A DNA stretch of 10,421 nucleotides from Lachnospiraceae bacterium (GTDB lineage: Bacteria; Bacillota_A; Clostridia; Lachnospirales; Lachnospiraceae), in NCBI GenBank assembly GCA_017416055.1, contig JAFQDI010000050.1, positions 1 through 10,421 on the forward strand, in the 5' to 3' direction. Below the pieces are notes generated by a model that saw only the letters and a list, made by a program, of their open reading frames with translations, was not told the origin of the DNA and did not search any database. The position numbers and the translations under genes were made by a program. Each line of letters begins with the position of its first letter. The first letter of the stretch is position 1. Below are positions 6,525-10,421 of the stretch, piece after piece.

Positions 6525-8489
6525 ATGATTCTTGCCTGCAATCATCTCAGCAAAGCCTTTACGCTGCAGACAGTCATAAATGATGCAACTTTTCATCTGG
6601 AAGAACGGGAGAAAGCCGCCATCGTCGGAATCAACGGTGCCGGAAAATCCACTCTCTTAAAACTGATCATCGGTGAACTGGCTCCCGACAGCGGCGAAGT
6701 GATCCTCGCCAAAGGAAAAACTCTGGGCTATCTGGCTCAGCACCAGGATGTCACCTCAGAAGCTTCTGTCTACGAAACCATGTTGGAGGTGAAGCGCGAC
6801 GTTATTGCTCTGGAGGAACGCATCCGCGCCATGGAACAGGAAATGACTTCCCTGTCCGGTGATGCACTGAAAGAGCTGATGGAGACCTACGCACGCTCCA
6901 TGGAACGATTCGAGCAGATGGGCGGTTACGCGTGGAAAAGTGAGGTCATCGGCGTACTGAAAGGTCTGGGCTTTGACGAGACGGACTATGAGCGGCCTGT
7001 ATGCACCTTGTCCGGAGGTCAGAAGACCCGTGTATTCCTTGGCCGTTTGCTACTCTCCCGCCCCGATGTGATCCTGCTTGACGAGCCCACCAACCATCTG
7101 GATATGCATTCCATCGCATGGCTGGAGACATTCCTCCTCAACTATCCCGGCAGCGTGCTGATCGTTGCCCATGACCGATATTTCCTCGACCGCGTGGTTA
7201 CGAAGATCTTCGAGATCGAACAGGGCAATGTGATGACCTTCAAGGGCAATTACAGCGCTTACGCGGAGAAAAAGCGTCAGTTGTTCGATGCGCGGATGCG
7301 CCAGTATCTGAACCAGCAGGCGGAGATCAAACACCAGGAAGAGGTCATCGCAAAGCTGAAGTCCTTCAACCGCGAAAAGTCCATCAAACGCGCAGAGAGC
7401 CGTGAGAAGATGCTCTCCAAGATCGACGTGCTGGACAAGCCTCAGGAAGTGGACGCATCCATGCATATCACCCTGACCCCCAACGTGGTCAGCGGAAACG
7501 ATGTCCTGATGGCGGAGGATCTTTCCATGTCCTTCCCGGGCCGTCCGCTCTTTTCCGGTGTAAATCTGGATATTAAGCGCGGTGAACGCGTTGCGATCAT
7601 CGGTGACAACGGTACCGGAAAAACCACCCTTCTGAAGCTGATCACCGGAGCCCTTCCTGCGGACAGCGGAAAGCTGACCTTGGGCGCAAAGGTACATGTG
7701 GGCTATTACGACCAGGAACATCAGGTCCTTCACATGGAAAAGACACTGTTTCAGGAGCTTTCCGATACCTATCCGACCATGACCAATACAGAGATTCGCA
7801 ACATTCTGGCGGCCTTTCTGTTTACCGGCGATGATGTTTTCAAACGCATTGAGAGTTTGAGCGGCGGTGAGCGGGGACGTGTATCTTTAGCGAAGCTGAT
7901 GCTCAGCGAGTGCAATTTCCTGATCCTCGACGAGCCGACCAACCATTTGGACATCACTTCCAGAGAGATTTTGGAGAATGCCCTCTCCCACTACACCGGC
8001 ACCGTGTTGTTCGTATCCCACGACCGTTATTTCATCAACCAGACAGCGACACGCATTCTGGAACTGACCAATCAAACTTTTGTCAACTACATCGGAAACT
8101 ACGATTACTATCTGGAAAAGAAGGAAGAACTGACCGCGTTGGCAGCTGTCGGCGCTCTGACAGAGCAGCGAAAGAACGGGCCGGCTGACGCTGCTTCCGG
8201 CAAACTCCCCCAGCCCTCATCCGTAACTCAGACGGTATCGGACAGCAAGCTTTCCCGGGCTCAGAAGAAGGAAGAACAGGCCAGGGAACGTAAACGTCAA
8301 AATGATCTGGCAAAGACGGAAAAAGAGATCGAACAATTAGAATCCCGAAAGGACGAACTGACAGATCAGATGAATGACCCGGAAGTCGCCAGCAATGCGG
8401 GAAAACTGCTGGAACTCTCCCGTGAGGTGGAGAAGGTACAGGGCAGACTGGATGAACTGTATGAACTCTGGGAAGAATTGGCAGAATAA
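6525..8489 (+). CDS. ABC-F family ribosome-associated ATPase (YdiF/Uup-like)
   Basis: A 654-residue protein with two ABC ATPase domains and no membrane segments, as in ABC-F. Domain 1: Walker A GINGAGKS at 35-42, signature LSGGQ 162-166, Walker B ILLDEPTNHLD with E187, switch H216. Linker about 235-315 is charged and helical, the region that enters the ribosomal tRNA exit/P site in characterised members. Domain 2: Walker A GDNGTGKT 360-367, LSGGE 445-449, ILDEPTNHLD with E470, switch H499. A low-complexity stretch (about 545-578) leads to a C-terminal coiled coil (about 580-654) rich in E, K, R and L, as in Uup and YdiF. ABC-F proteins act on stalled or initiating ribosomes; some confer antibiotic resistance by target protection. 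The architecture and its setting among housekeeping genes fit a housekeeping role better than resistance, but sequence alone does not exclude the latter. Confidence 0.94.
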   Translation: MILACNHLSKAFTLQTVINDATFHLEEREKAAIVGINGAGKSTLLKLIIGELAPDSGEVILAKGKTLGYLAQHQDVTSEASVYETMLEVKRDVIALEERIRAMEQEMTSLSGDALKELMETYARSMERFEQMGGYAWKSEVIGVLKGLGFDETDYERPVCTLSGGQKTRVFLGRLLLSRPDVILLDEPTNHLDMHSIAWLETFLLNYPGSVLIVAHDRYFLDRVVTKIFEIEQGNVMTFKGNYSAYAEKKRQLFDARMRQYLNQQAEIKHQEEVIAKLKSFNREKSIKRAESREKMLSKIDVLDKPQEVDASMHITLTPNVVSGNDVLMAEDLSMSFPGRPLFSGVNLDIKRGERVAIIGDNGTGKTTLLKLITGALPADSGKLTLGAKVHVGYYDQEHQVLHMEKTLFQELSDTYPTMTNTEIRNILAAFLFTGDDVFKRIESLSGGERGRVSLAKLMLSECNFLILDEPTNHLDITSREILENALSHYTGTVLFVSHDRYFINQTATRILELTNQTFVNYIGNYDYYLEKKEELTALAAVGALTEQRKNGPADAASGKLPQPSSVTQTVSDSKLSRAQKKEEQARERKRQNDLAKTEKEIEQLESRKDELTDQMNDPEVASNAGKLLELSREVEKVQGRLDELYELWEELAE

Positions 8490-8523
8490 GCGCTTTCTTC
8501 GGAATCCTTTGTTCTAAACGCAT

Positions 8524-8568
8524 ACACCGGACCATCGTTACATAGAGGTAACGACAGTCCGGTGTTTT
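8524..8568 (+). terminator. Rho-independent terminator of the ABC-F gene
   Basis: acaccggac (8524-8532) pairs with gtccggtgt (8557-8565), followed inward by a 2x2 internal loop and a second 7-bp stem (8535-8541 with 8548-8554) around a 6-base loop. A short TTTT run follows at 8565-8568. It starts 34 bases after the ABC-F stop codon. There is no U run on the other side, so it is not a good terminator for the convergent gene at 8594-9748. Confidence 0.8.
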
Positions 8569-8593
8569 GATTGCCTGTTACGGTGGCTACCGA

Positions 8594-9748
8594 TCAACCT
8601 GCAAGTGACAATCCGGCAATGTATTCTGATAACGAAGGATATTGGTGAATATTCATCGGCAGAAGCAGATTATCAACATCTCTCCACCACACCGCTTTTG
8701 TCTCCTGATCATAGAGTATCTGAATCCATCCTTCCTCCGGATAATATCGCGCAATATCGATCTTTGTTCCGGCGGGAAGCGTAATCAGATTGTCCGGGGC
8801 TCCATTCATTTCCGCGTAAAACGTCATATCCTTAAGCAGTGTCAATTTGTTCTCTTCAGGACGAAGTTCAAATTCATAGTATTCGGGAATCACTTCCTCC
8901 AGACTTGCATGGAAATGGTTCGAATTTATCAGCTTCCAGGTCTTCGTGACAAATGAAGTCTGAAGCACATCGTATCGGCATCTTGCGCTGACGGTTCCAT
9001 CTCCGGGAATAGATTCCTTTCCACGCCAGTTGGTGGTCACACCTATCGGAATAATTTGTCCGTTCTGATAACGCAGATAATGCGTCGGATTATCTATTTG
9101 GTTACTGTGAATAGCAATTTCCTTATAATTGTCCGACCTATCCAGATCGACCAACGAAAAACTGTTTACATTGAGCAAAGAATAGCCATTCAACAATTGT
9201 TCTATTCCGGCTCCGCTGCCATAGTACAAGTCACCAATTTGAAAATGAAGCCTATAATCCGAATAGGCGAAAGGCTTATCCTCCACTCTCAAGGTAATCT
9301 TCTCTTGAACTCCGTCGCCGTCCAAATCTGCCAGCAGAGTCTTCTCCGCCTCAATCGCCTGAACAATCTCGCCGCTGTCAACTACAGTCTCCTCCAGATG
9401 AATATTCCCCGGCTCGATCACTACTGCCTCTGTCGTTGGCTCCTCTGTTGTGGGTTCCTCCGTTGTAGGTTCCTCCGTCGTGGGCTCTTCCGTTGTAGGT
9501 TCTTCTGTCGTGGGTTCTTCTGTTGTGGGCTCCACTGTCGTGGGTTCTTCTATCGTAGGTTCCGCTGTCGTGGGTTCTTCTGTCGTAGGTTCTTCTGTTG
9601 TAGGTTCTTCTGTAGAAGAAACTGTCCCTTTCGGATTCTCCTCTTTTCCCGTAAACAGATCCAACATCAGCCAGCCGATCACAAAAAGATTCAGAATCAC
9701 AACAAAAGCCAAGCCGATGACTAATGCTTTCTTTTGTATTTTCTCCAT
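8594..9748 (-). CDS. Membrane-anchored surface protein with TEEPT repeat linker, DxDxDG loop and SH3-like C-terminus (function unknown)
   Basis: A 384-residue protein I do not recognise by name. The N-terminus is positively charged (MEKIQKK), followed by one hydrophobic helix at about 8-32 without a lipobox, suggesting a signal anchor with an external C-terminus. Residues 46-105 are 12 tandem TEEPT-type pentapeptides, a likely extended spacer through the wall. Then come LADLDGDGVQEKI (139-151), a Ca2+-loop-like sequence as in FG-GAP/VCBS repeats, and LVDLDRSDNYKEI (199-211), a degenerate second copy. The C-terminal part (about 305-356) includes LPAGTKIDIAR and GWIQI, reminiscent of bacterial SH3 domains; this is a resemblance only. 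GGGAG at 9753-9757 lies 4 bases before the ATG. It follows a homologous gene by 28 bases and was probably made by tandem duplication. Confidence 0.88.
   Translation of the reverse strand: MEKIQKKALVIGLAFVVILNLFVIGWLMLDLFTGKEENPKGTVSSTEEPTTEEPTTEEPTTAEPTIEEPTTVEPTTEEPTTEEPTTEEPTTEEPTTEEPTTEEPTTEAVVIEPGNIHLEETVVDSGEIVQAIEAEKTLLADLDGDGVQEKITLRVEDKPFAYSDYRLHFQIGDLYYGSGAGIEQLLNGYSLLNVNSFSLVDLDRSDNYKEIAIHSNQIDNPTHYLRYQNGQIIPIGVTTNWRGKESIPGDGTVSARCRYDVLQTSFVTKTWKLINSNHFHASLEEVIPEYYEFELRPEENKLTLLKDMTFYAEMNGAPDNLITLPAGTKIDIARYYPEEGWIQILYDQETKAVWWRDVDNLLLPMNIHQYPSLSEYIAGLSLAG
9434..9613 (-). repeat. 15-bp tandem repeat, 12 units, coding TEEPT
   Basis: Twelve contiguous in-frame 15-base units cover residues 46-105 of the anchored protein. 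On the plus strand the unit gtcgtgggttcttct occurs three times exactly and gttgtaggttcttct twice. Most other changes are silent third-position substitutions; a few give A, I or V variants (TAEPT, IEEPT, TVEPT). The array is prone to slippage in steps of 5 residues, which would change linker length without a frameshift. Confidence 0.95.
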
Positions 9749-9776
9749 GTAACTCCCTCTCTTTCTGCTATCTTCA

Positions 9777-10421
9777 TTAATCGGCGTTACTAAATCCGGT
9801 AATATAGCTCTCTATACTCGAATTGTAGATATTCATTGGAAGGTATACCTGATTACCAATCAATTTCATCCATGCTTCTTTGGTCTCCCCATCGTAACGA
9901 ATTTGTATCCATCCGGTGTCCAGGTAGACTCGGGCAATATCAATCTTTGTTCCCGCCGGGAGTGTGAGCAAACGATCCGGATTGCTGTCCATCCCCGCAA
10001 AAAACGTCATCTCCTGAGTAAGCGTCAATTTTTCTTCATCCGGATGCAACCTAAATTCATAAAATTCCGTCACATCTTCCAGTGCAGTATGAAACTGATT
10101 TGAATCAATCAATTTCCATGTCCTTTCAAATGTTTCCATTCGACCCGCTGAAAAGTAAAAGTTTTCAGGCTTTTTTACTGTTCCGTCTCCGCAGATAGAA
10201 ACATTCTCTCCGGACAAGCTGATTCCGTCAATCATATTTCCGGAAATAGGGATCATTTCCCCCTGATGATAGCGGATAAAGTACCCTCTGTCGTCAATTC
10301 CCGTATAGTCAAGAATAACAATCTCCTTGAATCGATCAGTCGTGTCCAGATCAACCAGATAAAATTCATTTCCATACACATTAAATGCTCCCCAAGGTAC
10401 CAATTTCACAAAATCGCTGCC
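9777..10421 (-). CDS. Paralogue of the neighbouring surface protein, C-terminal part (cut by window edge)
   Basis: The frame stays open to the right edge, so only the last 215 or so residues are seen; the apparent GTG start at 10409 is internal, since four upstream codons (GSDF) are in frame without a stop. It aligns along its length with residues about 178-384 of the neighbour: LVDLDTTDRFKEI, IRYHQGEMIPI, TWKLIDSNQFHTALEDV, FYEFRLHPDEEKLTL, LPAGTKIDIAR and GWIQIRYD all have direct counterparts, including the degenerate DLD loop and the SH3-like end. Its N-terminus probably carries an anchor and linker as well, but this is outside the window. It ends 28 bases before the next gene's ATG on the same strand with no terminator between them, so the pair is likely cotranscribed. 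Function unknown. Confidence 0.88.
   Translation of the reverse strand, partial: GSDFVKLVPWGAFNVYGNEFYLVDLDTTDRFKEIVILDYTGIDDRGYFIRYHQGEMIPISGNMIDGISLSGENVSICGDGTVKKPENFYFSAGRMETFERTWKLIDSNQFHTALEDVTEFYEFRLHPDEEKLTLTQEMTFFAGMDSNPDRLLTLPAGTKIDIARVYLDTGWIQIRYDGETKEAWMKLIGNQVYLPMNIYNSSIESYITGFSNAD

Noticed and set aside
7050..7733. Long open frame (227 codons) on the minus strand inside the ABC-F gene
   Set aside because: It is antisense to conserved ABC motifs, shows no family signature and has no promoter or ribosome binding site.
9434..9613. Repeat array considered as CRISPR
   Set aside because: Units are contiguous 15-mers without spacers and keep a reading frame.
9056..9724. Plus-strand frame with a Cys/Arg/Phe-rich repeat opposite the surface protein
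   Set aside because: The repeat is the complement of the TEEPT array; the minus strand has the good start, anchor and paralogue support.
9450..9752. Plus-strand frame encoding a VVGSS repeat
   Set aside because: Another antisense reading of the same 15-base array, with no ribosome binding site.

Overview
The window most resembles the chromosome of a Gram-positive Clostridia member, probably Lachnospiraceae or a close relative. The basis is balanced GC, strong AGGAGG-type ribosome binding sites, TTGACA/TATAAT promoters, a clostridial-type Rex, an NdoA-like MazF and a NagB-like protein of Firmicutes type. The placement is inference from gene content and style. Coding density is high and no gap exceeds about 210 bases. 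I see no tRNA, rRNA, CRISPR array, insertion sequence or phage gene.

Layout. (1) 34-855, plus strand: a NagB-fold sugar-phosphate isomerase/deaminase-like protein whose usual phosphate-binding loop is altered. (2) 1011-1739, minus strand: a YebC/TACO1-family protein with its own consensus promoter (1810-1838) and a long hairpin terminator (875-942). (3) 6316 down to 1856, minus strand: a tightly packed probable operon rex - acpS - nnrE/D fusion - (small ORF) - mazF - MATE transporter. It is driven by a perfect-consensus promoter at 6375-6403. Adjacent genes overlap in their translation signals: the acpS and nnr ribosome binding sites lie in the last codons of the preceding gene. (4) 6525-8489, plus strand: an ABC-F ATPase transcribed divergently from rex, ended by a hairpin terminator at 8524-8568. 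The 208-bp divergent promoter region carries an 18-bp inverted repeat. (5) 8594 to the right edge, minus strand: two tandem paralogous genes of unknown function. The first is a membrane-anchored protein with a 12-unit TEEPT linker, a DxDxDG loop and a probable SH3-like C-terminal domain. The second runs off the right edge, so its N-terminus is missing.

How they fit together. Rex reads the NADH/NAD+ ratio, and the NnrE/D fusion repairs hydrated NAD(P)H. Having both in one operon links redox sensing with nicotinamide cofactor quality control. AcpS activates acyl carrier protein. ABC-F and YebC proteins both act at the ribosome. MazF is an mRNA endonuclease toxin, but no recognisable MazE-type antitoxin precedes it, which is one of the more interesting gaps here. 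Most of the window is conserved housekeeping sequence. The less explained parts are the NagB-like protein, the MazF upstream region, the divergent-promoter palindrome and the tandem surface-protein pair.
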